Below, one piece after another: positions 42,113-51,354 of a stretch of 64,000 nt of DNA. Under the pieces are notes generated by a model. That model had not been told where the DNA came from, did no database searches, and saw only the letters and a program-made list of their open reading frames with translations. A program made the position numbers and the translations under genes. Position 1 is the first letter of the stretch; each line of letters begins with the position of its first letter. Source of the stretch: an uncultured Thiothrix sp. Its GTDB lineage: Bacteria; Pseudomonadota; Gammaproteobacteria; Thiotrichales; Thiotrichaceae. The stretch spans positions 62,001 through 126,000 of the forward strand of contig NZ_CALMZC010000037.1 in assembly GCF_937873765.1 (NCBI RefSeq), in the 5' to 3' direction.

Positions 42113-43177
42113 ATGAACTCAGCAGACCCTAAAACAACTTCAGCAGTCAGTTACCCGGATCTACCTATACCTGCGGGTGGAGAAGTGGTTGAAGTTGCTG
42201 CAGGCGTTTACTGGGTGCGCATGCCACTGCCCTTTGCACTTGATCATATCAATCTGTGGTTATTAAAAGATGGTGACAGTTGGGTACAGGTGGATACGGG
42301 TTTAGTTGAAACCAGTGTGATCGAGTATTGGCGTACTCTCTTTGAAACTTATTTAGGGGATGCTCCCGTCAGGCGCTTAATTGTGACTCACCTCCATCCT
42401 GATCATGTGGGCTTGGCTGGTTGGTTGACGCATCAATGGGGCGCGACTTTACATATGTCGCGCACGGAGTATTTACTCTGCCGCACTTTGCTCTCTGATA
42501 CCCATAAAGAAGTCCCCGAAGCGGCTATCCATTTTTATCGGCAGGCTGGATTTGATGATGAGTCGATTGGTATTTATCGCGCTCATTTTGGTGGCTATGG
42601 CAGCTTTGTTGGTGCTTTGCCGGACTCTTATCAACGTTTAGTGAACGGCGATAAGTTTAAGATTGATGGTGTCGACTGGGAAGTGATTATTGGCCAAGGT
42701 CATAGCCCTGAGCATGTCTGTCTGTATTGTGCTGAGAAAAAAGTATTCATTGCAGGTGATCAACTGCTACCAACCATTTCTTCCAATGTGAGCGTTTGGC
42801 CGCTTGAACCAAATGCTAATCCACTGAAAGATTGGATTGATTCCTGCCATCTGCTGCGTGAACGATTGCCGGAAGATGTGTTAGTACTACCCGCCCACGG
42901 CAAACCTTTCTATGGCGCACATCCGCGCTTAGAACGCTTGATTGCCGAGCATGAACAAGCGTTACAAGATTTATATGAATTTTGTGCTGAACCTAAGCGT
43001 GTAGTCGATGTGTTTTCGGTGTTGTTTAAAAATCCCGTGACCAAGCGTACCTTGATTTTTGCAACTGGTGAGGCGCGGGCGCATTTGAATTATTTAGTAC
43101 AGGCTGGCAAATTGCAGGTAAGTTTAGATGAGCAAGGCGTGGGGTATTATCGGCAAGTTTCATCTGGCGTGCGCTAG
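42113..43177 (+). CDS. MBL-fold metallo-hydrolase
   Basis: A 354-residue soluble metallo-beta-lactamase-fold enzyme. The metal motif THLHPDHVGLAG gives His93, His95, Asp97 and His98; further ligands lie in GQGHSPEHV, FIAGDQLLP and LPAHGKPFYG. The C-terminal helical extension (about 285-345, VVDVFSVLFKN...ALTHLNY-like) resembles the winged-helix tail of the LACTB2 subgroup. Substrate unknown. Not a classic antibiotic-hydrolysing enzyme, since it has no signal peptide. Confidence 0.85.
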   Translation: MNSADPKTTSAVSYPDLPIPAGGEVVEVAAGVYWVRMPLPFALDHINLWLLKDGDSWVQVDTGLVETSVIEYWRTLFETYLGDAPVRRLIVTHLHPDHVGLAGWLTHQWGATLHMSRTEYLLCRTLLSDTHKEVPEAAIHFYRQAGFDDESIGIYRAHFGGYGSFVGALPDSYQRLVNGDKFKIDGVDWEVIIGQGHSPEHVCLYCAEKKVFIAGDQLLPTISSNVSVWPLEPNANPLKDWIDSCHLLRERLPEDVLVLPAHGKPFYGAHPRLERLIAEHEQALQDLYEFCAEPKRVVDVFSVLFKNPVTKRTLIFATGEARAHLNYLVQAGKLQVSLDEQGVGYYRQVSSGVR

Positions 43178-43475
43178 CTAATTACTTAATCCTATCTGAC
43201 GCAGATATTTGTTATGCTCATAGGGGCGAACACCAGAGTTGAATCTAATCAGTTCATACTGCTCCGTCACGCATTCCTTTACTAGCGTTTCTCCCAAGTT
43301 TCTCAAAGCTTTTTTCGATTATTACCAGATTTTCTAGCTTCGATAAGCGATCCAAGATAAAAACGCTGTGTTTCAGGTTGTCTAGGATGATTAGAGATGG
43401 TCGGATAAATGCTTCAGGCTAGAGAGGTTGATTTGAATAGACTGCATAAATAACAGCTTATGCTATATTCAATCC
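43178..43475. other. Intergenic region without recognisable gene
   Basis: 298 bases with frequent stops in all frames as far as read. I see no tRNA, hairpin terminator with T run, or strong promoter. The last 40 bases are AT-rich and carry the weak ribosome region of the next gene. Confidence 0.5.
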
Positions 43476-44117
43476 ATGCGTATTCTAGTTATTGTCGGTT
43501 TATTACCTTGTCTAATCGCTGCGAGTCAATTACAACACTTGCAAAGTCCCGCAACGGTAGAACTTGCTGCCATCCAGCATTTACTACCAAAAAACTTCAA
43601 CGTTCTTAGCCTTGCTTCTGGTGACTTAAATACTGACGGAAAACTTGACTATGCGGTTGCGATAGAACGTGCAGCTTCAAAAACCAAACCGGCTCAACGT
43701 CGCTTATTAATCATGGTGAGTGATCCAGAAGTCGAAGGTGGCTTAAAGATTGCCCAACAATACTGGCGCTTTATTCCGCTGCCTAGCGATGAAGGCGTAG
43801 ACCCTCTAGCGTATTTGGCTATCAATAAGGGCTTGATTGAGGTGCAATTTAAGCCGCCGAATGCAGGGCGTTCCTATGTGAATTATACCTTTAAACCAGA
43901 AGGGCGGCGCTTTGTGTTAAGCCATTTTCAGCGTTATAAGGTAAAATCGGCGACTGGCATGTTCAATGAAACAGTGATCAATTTAGATCAAGGTGAACGC
44001 GAGTTCACTTCAGGGAGCATGTCGAGTCCACGGCATCTGAAAAAGGTCGAGCAGTTTAAAGCCAGCCAAACTTGGACGCCTTGCCGGATTGATGACCCCC
44101 TCAATTTCGAGCCTTAA
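43476..44117 (+). CDS. Secreted FG-GAP-like hypothetical protein
   Basis: A 213-residue exported protein with a signal peptide (about 1-17, ILVIVGLLPCLIAAS). SGDLNTDGKLDYAVAIE at about 49-65 is an FG-GAP-type calcium-binding loop found in beta-propeller and secreted proteins, but only one copy is present. The rest is beta-rich (QYWRFIPLPSDEGVDPLAYL). No further family recognised. It precedes the M23 peptidase by 127 bases. Confidence 0.7.
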   Translation: MRILVIVGLLPCLIAASQLQHLQSPATVELAAIQHLLPKNFNVLSLASGDLNTDGKLDYAVAIERAASKTKPAQRRLLIMVSDPEVEGGLKIAQQYWRFIPLPSDEGVDPLAYLAINKGLIEVQFKPPNAGRSYVNYTFKPEGRRFVLSHFQRYKVKSATGMFNETVINLDQGEREFTSGSMSSPRHLKKVEQFKASQTWTPCRIDDPLNFEP

Positions 44118-44244
44118 CACTGCACGGTTTTTGCAAAATATCTTCGTGAAGTTTCCGCAAGCTATCGGTAGGGTCTGCACACTAAAGCGTTAATCTTAGC
44201 GCCTGAGACTACTTGACTCCAACCGAAAGCCTGGAAACGCGAGG

Positions 44245-44766
44245 ATGAGAAAAATAATTGCTTTAATGTTACTGTCCGTTTTCATGGTGGGGTGGTTTAT
44301 CCCAGAGACTTCAAGGGTTCCAGTCAGTGGAGCAACAGCCGCTGACTGGAATCCCCAATCCTTTTGGTATTATCCTTGGGGGCGTTCCGGTACGCATAAA
44401 GGCATTGATATTTTTGCCAAACTAGGTACTCCAGTATTGAGCGCGACCGATGGTTTAGTGCTGAGCACAGGCTTCGATAGCTTAGGCGGTAATTATGTTT
44501 TAGTGCTTGGGGCAAAATGGCGCTTTCACTATTACGCCCATTTGCAGTCCATCGACACAAGTAGCGGACATTGGCTAAAAGCCGGTAACGTATTAGGTAA
44601 GGTCGGCGATTCGGGAAATGCAAAAGGTAAACCACCGCATCTACATTACCAAATTCAAACACTTTTTCCGCAATTAGCGCAGTATCAACCCAATCAGCCC
44701 CAAGCTTGGAATAGACTGTTTTATATTAATCCACATCAGTTTCTAACTCAGCACATAGCATTCTAA
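44245..44766 (+). CDS. Secreted M23-family (LytM-like) peptidase
   Basis: A 173-residue protein, almost only a peptidase domain behind a signal peptide or anchor (about 1-19). Zinc ligands are His51 and Asp55 in GTHKGIDIF and His134 in PHLHYQI, with catalytic His99 (YAHL) and His132. The complete motif set suggests active endopeptidase cleavage of peptidoglycan cross-links rather than a degenerate EnvC/NlpD-type activator. It is 5 bases before the response regulator, suggesting co-expression. Confidence 0.88.
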   Translation: MRKIIALMLLSVFMVGWFIPETSRVPVSGATAADWNPQSFWYYPWGRSGTHKGIDIFAKLGTPVLSATDGLVLSTGFDSLGGNYVLVLGAKWRFHYYAHLQSIDTSSGHWLKAGNVLGKVGDSGNAKGKPPHLHYQIQTLFPQLAQYQPNQPQAWNRLFYINPHQFLTQHIAF

Positions 44767-44771
44767 AGAGT

Positions 44772-45464
44772 ATGAGCAAGCAAATTTTAGTCGTAGATGA
44801 TGATCTGCATATTCGTGAAGTGATTAGTTTTGCCCTCGAAAAAGCAGGGATGACGGTGCGCCAAGCAAGTGATGGACGCGAGGCGGTACAAAGCTTTCGT
44901 GAGCAAGCCGCTGACTTATTAGTACTGGATATTAATATGCCAGAAATGGATGGTTTGGAGGTCTGTCGTGAACTACGCAAAACTTCCAATGTACCTATTT
45001 TATTTTTATCCTCGCGGGATGATGAAATCGACCGGATTCTAGGTTTAGAAATCGGTGGCGATGATTATGTGACTAAGCCTTTTAGCCCTCGCGAATTAGT
45101 TGCACGGATTAATGCCATTTTGAAGCGTTTGCAGCCGACACAAGCAGCACCAGTAGTACAATCGGATGATGTAGTGCGCGGCAAACTAAACATTAGCCCA
45201 CAACAACATTTAGCTGTTTGGGATCAGCAAACGGTGCATTTAACCGCTACAGAATTCGGGATTTTAATGTTGCTCGCACGCCATCCGAATCGGGTATTTA
45301 ACCGTGATCATATTATGCAGCAAGCCTACGATAATAATGTGTATGTCAGCGACCGCACAATTGATAGCCATATACGGCATATTCGCCAAAAATTTGTGGA
45401 TGTAGGCTGTGCGAATATTATTGATACGGTGCATGGGGTCGGTTACAAACTCGCACCATGTTAG
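44772..45464 (+). CDS. OmpR-family response regulator
   Basis: A 230-residue two-component regulator. Receiver domain 1-120 with acidic pair Asp10/Asp11, phospho-acceptor Asp53 (LVLDINMPEMDG) and Lys102 (YVTKPFSP). DNA-binding winged helix about 130-230 with TATEFGILMLLARHP and SDRTIDSHIRHIRQKF. FLSSRDDEIDRILGLEIG recalls the CreB/ChvI group. Its 3' end overlaps the kinase start by 7 bases. Targets unknown; the adjacent peptidase gene is a candidate for envelope-linked control. Confidence 0.92.
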   Translation: MSKQILVVDDDLHIREVISFALEKAGMTVRQASDGREAVQSFREQAADLLVLDINMPEMDGLEVCRELRKTSNVPILFLSSRDDEIDRILGLEIGGDDYVTKPFSPRELVARINAILKRLQPTQAAPVVQSDDVVRGKLNISPQQHLAVWDQQTVHLTATEFGILMLLARHPNRVFNRDHIMQQAYDNNVYVSDRTIDSHIRHIRQKFVDVGCANIIDTVHGVGYKLAPC

Positions 45465-47095
45465 CCAAGACTCGTTTATCTTCTCCAAGGAAACTGCGTT
45501 TTAGTCTGCGTAGCATTCTGCTAATTATGATGTTGACGCTGCTACTCTTGCCGCTAGCCACTTTGTATTTTTTTCGGATTTATGAAAATGAATTAGTTCG
45601 GCAGACCGAGTTAGAGTTGATTGCGCAAGGTGCTACTTTAGCCGCTAGCTATCGGCAGATTATGCGCTTGGCCAATCCTAAAAGTGTCGACTATGGCTAT
45701 GTCTTGGGGTATTCGCCCTTGATTCCGGGGCAGCGACGTTCTTATATGCGTGATGAAACCCTTGATCCTTATTATACACCCATTACCCCTGAATTAGATT
45801 TAGTCAAACCTGTTTATGCTCCGCGTCCCGACGCAATTCCTACACCGCAAGTGGCTGATAAATTTGCTCAGCAAGCCGGTGCTTTGTTAACACCGGTGAT
45901 TTTAAATACCCAACAAGTCATGCTAGCTGGCGTGCGTATTTTAGATATGAAAGGTTTAGTGGTTGCGGGTAAAGAAGAAATGGGGATGTCCTTAGCGCAT
46001 GTACCTGAGGTAAAACAAGCACTAAAAGGTTATTATTCGAGCGTGATTCGCCAGCGCATTTCCGATGAACCACCACCGCCTTTGTATTCTTTAAGCCGTG
46101 GGACACATATTCGGGTGTTTGCTGCTTTTCCGATTATTGAGGGGAATCGCTTACAGGGCGTGGTGTATATCTCACGCACTCCTAAGAATATCCTCAAGCA
46201 TCTCTATTTAGTCCAAGACAAGCTTTATCTTGCAGCGGGTATTTTGCTAAGTTTGGCGGTACTATTAGTGTTGTTTTTGTCTTCAACCCTCTCGCGTCCA
46301 ATTCGTGATTTGATCCGCCAAACGCAGCAAGTGGCAGAAGGTGAGCTGCCTTATGTACAGCCGCTAAAAAGCCCCGTGACCTATGAGTTAGCGCAACTTT
46401 CGGAAAGTTTCGCAAGCATGTCACAAGCACTAGCCGAGCGCTCGGATTATATTCGTCGTTTTGCTTCGCATGTCTCACATGAGTTTAAAACACCGCTAAC
46501 TTCGATGCAGGGTGCATTAGAGTTATTAAATGAGCACATCGATTCCATGCCGCCAGAGCGTCGGCAGCGGTTTTTAGATAATTTACTCAGTGATACCCAG
46601 CGCTTAAAAAATCTGGTCAATCGCTTACTCGAATTAGCCCGCGCGGACGCTTTAGAGCCGAGTAAGCAAACAAGTCAGCTCCCTGAGTTAGTTCGTGCTA
46701 TGCAAAATCGCTATCACGAGCGCGGTTTAGAGATTGAAGCAGACGCTTTACCGTATGTGCCCTTAGCCATAGCGCCTGATACCTTGGAAACAGTCCTAGG
46801 CAATCTGTTTGATAATAGCCTACATCATGGTGCGTCAGCAGTGCGCTTAAGGGCGCAGCCAAGTCCTAGGCAAGATAGTCTAGTGCTTTCAGTCCATGAC
46901 AATGGCGAAGGGATTTCACCAGCCAATCGTGAACGGATCTTTACTCCCTTCTTTACAACCCGTCGCAATGCAGGTGGCACAGGTTTAGGCTTAGAAATTG
47001 TCACCTCACTCCTGAAGGCTTATAACGCCCGTATCCAGCTAGGTTCTGCACAGACAGGTGCAGAATTTATACTGGAATTAGCCTTAGCTTCTTAA
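45458..47095 (+). CDS. Membrane sensor histidine kinase
   Basis: A 545-residue kinase, partner of the preceding regulator. First transmembrane helix about 20-42, large periplasmic sensor about 43-250 (with RRSYMRDETLDPYYTPITPE), second helix about 252-275, HAMP, then the phospho-acceptor His341 in FASHVSHEFKTPLT and a HATPase domain with NLFDNSLHHGAS, DNGEGI and GGTGLGLEIV. All boxes are intact. The signal sensed is not evident. Confidence 0.93.
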   Translation: MLAKTRLSSPRKLRFSLRSILLIMMLTLLLLPLATLYFFRIYENELVRQTELELIAQGATLAASYRQIMRLANPKSVDYGYVLGYSPLIPGQRRSYMRDETLDPYYTPITPELDLVKPVYAPRPDAIPTPQVADKFAQQAGALLTPVILNTQQVMLAGVRILDMKGLVVAGKEEMGMSLAHVPEVKQALKGYYSSVIRQRISDEPPPPLYSLSRGTHIRVFAAFPIIEGNRLQGVVYISRTPKNILKHLYLVQDKLYLAAGILLSLAVLLVLFLSSTLSRPIRDLIRQTQQVAEGELPYVQPLKSPVTYELAQLSESFASMSQALAERSDYIRRFASHVSHEFKTPLTSMQGALELLNEHIDSMPPERRQRFLDNLLSDTQRLKNLVNRLLELARADALEPSKQTSQLPELVRAMQNRYHERGLEIEADALPYVPLAIAPDTLETVLGNLFDNSLHHGASAVRLRAQPSPRQDSLVLSVHDNGEGISPANRERIFTPFFTTRRNAGGTGLGLEIVTSLLKAYNARIQLGSAQTGAEFILELALAS

Positions 47096-47195
47096 GTTCG
47101 CTAGGGTCTAGGCCGTTTTCTTAGAGCGTCGTTTAATCGTTTTTATAGAATGTTTTAAGTTAAACAATTTATTTTTATTTATTGATAACTATCTC

Positions 47196-47201
47196 TATAC
47201 T
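47196..47201 (+). promoter_or_regulatory. Candidate -10 element for the peroxiredoxin gene
   Basis: TATACT lies 69 bases before ATG 47270 in a 174-base AT-rich gap after the kinase gene. No good -35 sits at the right distance and no full OxyR site could be matched, so support is weak. AAGGAG precedes the ATG with a good gap. Confidence 0.3.
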
Positions 47202-47269
47202 GCGCTGCATCAGAACTTGTTCAAGTTTAAGTACTAAAACATTCAGTTGTTAATTTTAAGGAGAAACTC

Positions 47270-48007
47270 ATGTTACCGAATAGTGAAGGCAAAAAAGTTC
47301 CTAAGGTCACTTTCCACACACGCAAAGATAATGCGTGGGTAGATGTTACTACGGATGAATTATTTACAGGCAAAACCGTTGTCGTGTTCTCGTTGCCCGG
47401 TGCATTTACGCCAACTTGTTCTTCTACCCATGTGCCACGTTATAACCAATTGGCGGAAGCACTGAAGGCGAATGGCGTTGACGATATTATCTGTATGTCC
47501 GTGAACGATACTTTCGTCATGAATGAGTGGAAAGCCGCGCAGGAAGCAGACAAGATCACTTTCATTCCCGATGGTAATGGTGAATTCACCCAAGGCATGG
47601 GTTTGTTAGTGGACAAAGATAACCTAGGTTTTGGCAAGCGTTCATGGCGTTACTCGATGCTGGTGAAAGACGGCACTGTGGTAAAAATGTTCATCGAGCC
47701 TGAAAAAGAGGGTGACCCCTTTGAAGTGTCTGACGCTGACACCATGTTGAACTATGTCGCTCCTAAGGCTAATAAGCCATTAGATGTGACGGTATTCACT
47801 CGTTTAGGTTGCCCATTCTGCGCTAAAGCAAAAGCACTGCTGAAAGAAAAAGGCATTGCGTTCGATGAGCTGATTTTAAACAAAGACTATCGCAACGTGA
47901 CTCTGCGTGCGGTGGCGGGTCAAGATTCAGTTCCACAAGTCTTTATCAATGGTGAATACATTGGTGGTTCTGACAAGTTAGAAGCTTGGTTCGCGGCCAA
48001 AGCTTAA
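47270..48007 (+). CDS. Peroxiredoxin-glutaredoxin hybrid (Prx5-Grx)
   Basis: A 245-residue fusion protein that reduces peroxides using glutathione, recycling through its own glutaredoxin domain. Peroxiredoxin part about 1-165 with peroxidatic Cys50 in [14 protein letters not shown]. Glutaredoxin part about 172-245 with [12 protein letters not shown], giving Cys181 and Cys184, and [15 protein letters not shown] binding glutathione. The same fusion is known in Haemophilus and other gammaproteobacteria. Glutathione reductase follows 75 bases later, a coherent pathway. Confidence 0.94.
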   Translation: MLPNSEGKKVPKVTFHTRKDNAWVDVTTDELFTGKTVVVFSLPGAFTPTCSSTHVPRYNQLAEALKANGVDDIICMSVNDTFVMNEWKAAQEADKITFIPDGNGEFTQGMGLLVDKDNLGFGKRSWRYSMLVKDGTVVKMFIEPEKEGDPFEVSDADTMLNYVAPKANKPLDVTVFTRLGCPFCAKAKALLKEKGIAFDELILNKDYRNVTLRAVAGQDSVPQVFINGEYIGGSDKLEAWFAAKA

Positions 48008-48081
48008 TCAATGAGTGCTAGCCTGTTGTTCGAGTGGCACAGGCTAGCCACAATGTCCATCGATTCAGTCGAGAGAGTTTT

Positions 48082-49446
48082 ATGAGCCAGCATTATGATG
48101 TAATTGCGATTGGCGCAGGTAGCGGCGGTTTGTCCGTGGTCGAAAAAGCTGCAATTTATGGAAAAAAAGCAGCCGTCATTGAAATGAATGACGATCTAGG
48201 AGGCACTTGTGTCAACCGTGGTTGTGTGCCGAAAAAAGTCATGTGGTATGCGGCTGAGCTAGCGCATACGCAAGAGCAGATGCTGGATTATGGTTTTGAG
48301 ATTAAAACTGGCAAGCTGGATTGGGCTAAGTTGGTCATGAAGCGCGAAAACATGATCAGTGGTATCAATGACTGGTATCAAGATGATTTTCTAGCTAAAG
48401 CAGGCATTGATTTAATTCACGGCCAAGCGCGCTTTCTGGATGCGCATACGCTTGAAGTGGAGGGTGAGTGCTATACGGCTGACCATATCGTCATTGCTAC
48501 CGGCAGCCGCCCGATTGTACCCAAGGATATTCCGGGGGCAGAGTTGGGGATTACGTCCGATGGCTTTTTTAAATTAGAAGAACAGCCGCAAAAAGTTGCT
48601 GTGGTTGGTGGTGGCTATATCGCTTTGGAGTTGGCGGGTGTGCTAAATGCTTTAGGCACAGAAACTTATGTGCTGCATCAAGGCTTTCCGGTGTTGATTG
48701 GTTTTGATGAAATGATCCAACGCGGTTTACGGCGGCAAATGGAAGCCGATGGTTTGATCTTCCATGATAATGACAAAATAGCCAGCGTTGAAAAGCAAGC
48801 GAATGGCAAAATAACGGTGCATTATGCTAGTGGCGACACCTTGACGGACTTAGATCAATTATTGTGGGCGATTGGCCGTGTTCCCAATACCGACGATATA
48901 GGTTTAGACGCCATTGGCTTGAAACCTGCCAAAAATGGCCTGATTGATGTGAGTGACTATCAGGAAACTTCAGTCGCAGGTGTCTATGCCATCGGCGATA
49001 TTATTAATAAGCGTGGTGTGCAATTAACGCCCGTTGCAATTGCTGCTGGTCGGCGTTTGTCAGATCGTTTATTCGGTGGTATGCCAGAGCGCAAAGTGGA
49101 TTACAATCTAATTCCTACCGTGATGTTCACGCATCCACCAATTGGCACGATTGGTTTATCTGAAGAGGCTGCCCGCGAGCAATATGGCGATGCAGTCAAA
49201 GTTTATCAAACCGATTTCAATTCTATGTATTACTCCTTTGTGAAGCATAAAGTGAAAACTTATATGAAGCTGATTGTGGTCGGTGAAGACGAGAAAATTG
49301 TCGGTTGCCACGCGATGGGTAAAGGTGTGGATGAGATGATGCAGGGTTTCGCAGTTGCCTTAAAAATGGGGGCTACTAAGAAAGATTTCGATGACACCAT
49401 TGCTATTCATCCGGTGAGTGCGGAAGAAATGGTGACGATGAGGTAG
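48082..49446 (+). CDS. gor: Glutathione-disulfide reductase
   Basis: A 454-residue flavoenzyme reducing GSSG with NADPH. FAD motif VIAIGAGSGGLS, redox disulfide GGTCVNRGCVPKK (Cys43/Cys48), pyridine-nucleotide motif AVVGGGYIALELAG, FAD motif GVYAIGDIIN and dimer-interface HPVSAEEMVT with the catalytic His. ATG 48082 follows GAGAGAG; the in-frame extension upstream lacks a ribosome site and is rejected. Confidence 0.95.
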   Translation: MSQHYDVIAIGAGSGGLSVVEKAAIYGKKAAVIEMNDDLGGTCVNRGCVPKKVMWYAAELAHTQEQMLDYGFEIKTGKLDWAKLVMKRENMISGINDWYQDDFLAKAGIDLIHGQARFLDAHTLEVEGECYTADHIVIATGSRPIVPKDIPGAELGITSDGFFKLEEQPQKVAVVGGGYIALELAGVLNALGTETYVLHQGFPVLIGFDEMIQRGLRRQMEADGLIFHDNDKIASVEKQANGKITVHYASGDTLTDLDQLLWAIGRVPNTDDIGLDAIGLKPAKNGLIDVSDYQETSVAGVYAIGDIINKRGVQLTPVAIAAGRRLSDRLFGGMPERKVDYNLIPTVMFTHPPIGTIGLSEEAAREQYGDAVKVYQTDFNSMYYSFVKHKVKTYMKLIVVGEDEKIVGCHAMGKGVDEMMQGFAVALKMGATKKDFDDTIAIHPVSAEEMVTMR

Positions 49447-49474
49447 GGGTGTCGCTAGTAAGGGATTTGAAAAG

Positions 49475-49504
49475 AAGACTGCCTTAAAAACGCAGTCTTT
49501 TTTT
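49475..49504 (+). terminator. Intrinsic terminator after gor
   Basis: The stem AAGACTGC (49475-49482) / GCAGTCTT (49492-49499) has a 9-base loop, and its T run extends to 49504. Confidence 0.92.
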
Positions 49505-49794
49505 ATGCATTTTTGTAAAGTAACACTTCAGCTAGCTGGTCTAACTAAACTTTCTTAAAGTTTAATTAATAGTCACCAAGCACACATAACATTACCTTCT
49601 GATTACCAAACCCTTGCTTATCCGTAACTGGACGTTGGCTTAGATCCGCTTAAAATTGTTTGCAGTGATTCTTCCGCAATTAAAACAAAACCAAAATCCT
49701 GAAACCAAATCATCACAACCCACGAAGGTTTGGTGGTAAGGATAATACCCGTCGCACCAGAGTCTGTGACTTTGGTGTTTTTAAATGCTCAGAC
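49505..49794. other. Intergenic region with a startless minus-strand open frame
   Basis: 290 bases between the gor terminator and the next gene stop. On the minus strand 49788-49618 is open for about 56 codons between stops, with protein-like but unrecognised content; its only usable start (GTG/ATG) is in the middle and has no ribosome site. It may be a decayed gene fragment or chance. Nothing else is seen. Confidence 0.3.
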
Positions 49795-50322
49795 TTATTC
49801 GCTTTTTAAGACTACATCCCGATCGCGGCAGCTTAGGGTCACATAATCACCCATTGGGACTTTTGCTTTGAGTCCTAAATACTTCAATTGCGCGGGCATA
49901 TCCACTTTGCTTTCTACTGAGCAGGCATTGTTTTTTGCAAAGTGTTTCAGTGCGTTATCATCGCCATTTAAGCGCACAGTAATACCTGCCCCTTCACTTA
50001 CACAGCAACCAATATATTTGCTCATATACTCTTCTTCGATCATAAAGAGTTCGTGCCCCATGAAGCTTATAGGTTTTTTCACTAAATAATAGTCGGTGTA
50101 ATCGACCCGGATATTCGGCTTTTTATTCACAATACCTGCGCGCATGTAGGCTTGAATCGCTTTGCCTGAATTACCAACGCGCTCGGCTTTAATAGCATCA
50201 TAGCGCAAGACATCAGTGAGAATAGTTTCAAGTTTGCTGTCTGAGTTAGACGCTTCAGCTTGTGCCATTGAAGCCGTTAGCACTAAGACGCAGCTGAGTA
50301 ATAGGGAAGTGGGTTTAAACAT
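49795..50322 (-). CDS. Secreted hypothetical protein
   Basis: A 175-residue exported protein. Signal peptide about 1-22 (LLLSCVLVLTASMAQA). A helical N-terminal part (SDSKLETILTDVLRYDAIKA) is followed by a beta-rich part with four cysteines (two adjacent in YIGCCVSEG, one in NNACSV and one in LSCRDRD) that could form disulfides. No family recognised. A single gene between gor and a LysR gene. Confidence 0.7.
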   Translation of the reverse strand: MFKPTSLLLSCVLVLTASMAQAEASNSDSKLETILTDVLRYDAIKAERVGNSGKAIQAYMRAGIVNKKPNIRVDYTDYYLVKKPISFMGHELFMIEEEYMSKYIGCCVSEGAGITVRLNGDDNALKHFAKNNACSVESKVDMPAQLKYLGLKAKVPMGDYVTLSCRDRDVVLKSE

Positions 50323-50348
50323 GAAAAATCCTCGCTAGTTATTCTTGT

Positions 50349-51254
50349 TTATTCGAGCGCTATCTTAAATAAATGTTCAATCTCGCTTAAGAATATCTGT
50401 ACTTTCGGTACACGTACCCGGCTCGGTGAGTAACAAGCATACAGATACTGACCAAAATTCAGATGCGGCGTGTAGTCACTAAGTACTTCTTGTAACAATC
50501 CTTGCTTGAGCGCATCACCACACAGATAGCGTGGCAGGATCGCAATCCCTTCGCCCGCAAGCGTTGCAGTAAAAATGCTGCTCAACTCATTAAATTGAAT
50601 GCGATTCTGAATCGGAATATGAAATTCATAGCCCGCTGCATCGGTAAGGTGCCAACGATAGTTATCCATGAGCAGATAACTAAAACAGCGATGTTCACTT
50701 AAGTCTGGCGGGGTTTGGGGAATCCCATAGCGTTGAAAATAGTCTGGGGTTGCGCAAATCGCGCGCCTGAGTGCACCTAAGCGCTTGGCAACGACATCTT
50801 CAGGCGGTTGGCGGGTAATGCGTAAGGCAATGTCGAGATTATGCTCCACTAAATCCAAGATTTGATCGGTCAAAATCAATTCACACTGTAAGCGCGGATA
50901 ACGCTCAGTGAATTGTGGCAACAACGGCGTTAAGTATTTGCGGCCCAGAGTTATCGTTGCACTAATCCGCAAAATGCCTTGCGGCTCAGTCGTCCCCAAA
51001 TTTTGCATCGCCACTTCGGTATTGCGCACTGCCACTAAGGTTTGGCGGGCTTGCTGATAAAACACTTCGCCTGCGGGTGTAAGCTGTAATTTTCGATGCG
51101 CGCGCTCAAATAGTTTCGCGCCGAAGCTGCACTCTAAGTCACCGATTTGTTTACTAATTTGCGCGCGTGTACAATTTAAGCGTAAGGCTGCGGCACTCAT
51201 ACTGCCGGTTTCGACGGTTTTTACGAAACTATCCCAACTACTAAGCCATTGCAT
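50349..51254 (-). CDS. LysR-family regulator, likely controlling the adjacent MFS gene
   Basis: A 301-residue LTTR. Helix-turn-helix about 15-45 (GSMSAAALRLNCTRAQISKQ), effector domain about 90-295 with LRISATITLGRKYLTPLLPQ. It is divergent from the MFS transporter gene at 51355, the normal geometry for an LTTR and its target; the 100-base gap would hold its operator. Effector unknown. Confidence 0.9.
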   Translation of the reverse strand: MQWLSSWDSFVKTVETGSMSAAALRLNCTRAQISKQIGDLECSFGAKLFERAHRKLQLTPAGEVFYQQARQTLVAVRNTEVAMQNLGTTEPQGILRISATITLGRKYLTPLLPQFTERYPRLQCELILTDQILDLVEHNLDIALRITRQPPEDVVAKRLGALRRAICATPDYFQRYGIPQTPPDLSEHRCFSYLLMDNYRWHLTDAAGYEFHIPIQNRIQFNELSSIFTATLAGEGIAILPRYLCGDALKQGLLQEVLSDYTPHLNFGQYLYACYSPSRVRVPKVQIFLSEIEHLFKIALE

Positions 51255-51354
51255 GTCAATAATCCGTTGACTGAGTGACGCTGATTATGAGCTATGTTCT
51301 TCGCACTTGTCTCTCTAAAATAACTGCACTTTAAAGCACACCGCAGGATTAGCC

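Noticed and set aside
47181-47205. OxyR-like site (repeated CTAT) upstream of the peroxiredoxin-glutaredoxin gene.
   Set aside because: The ATAG/CTAT half-sites do not occur at the required spacing.
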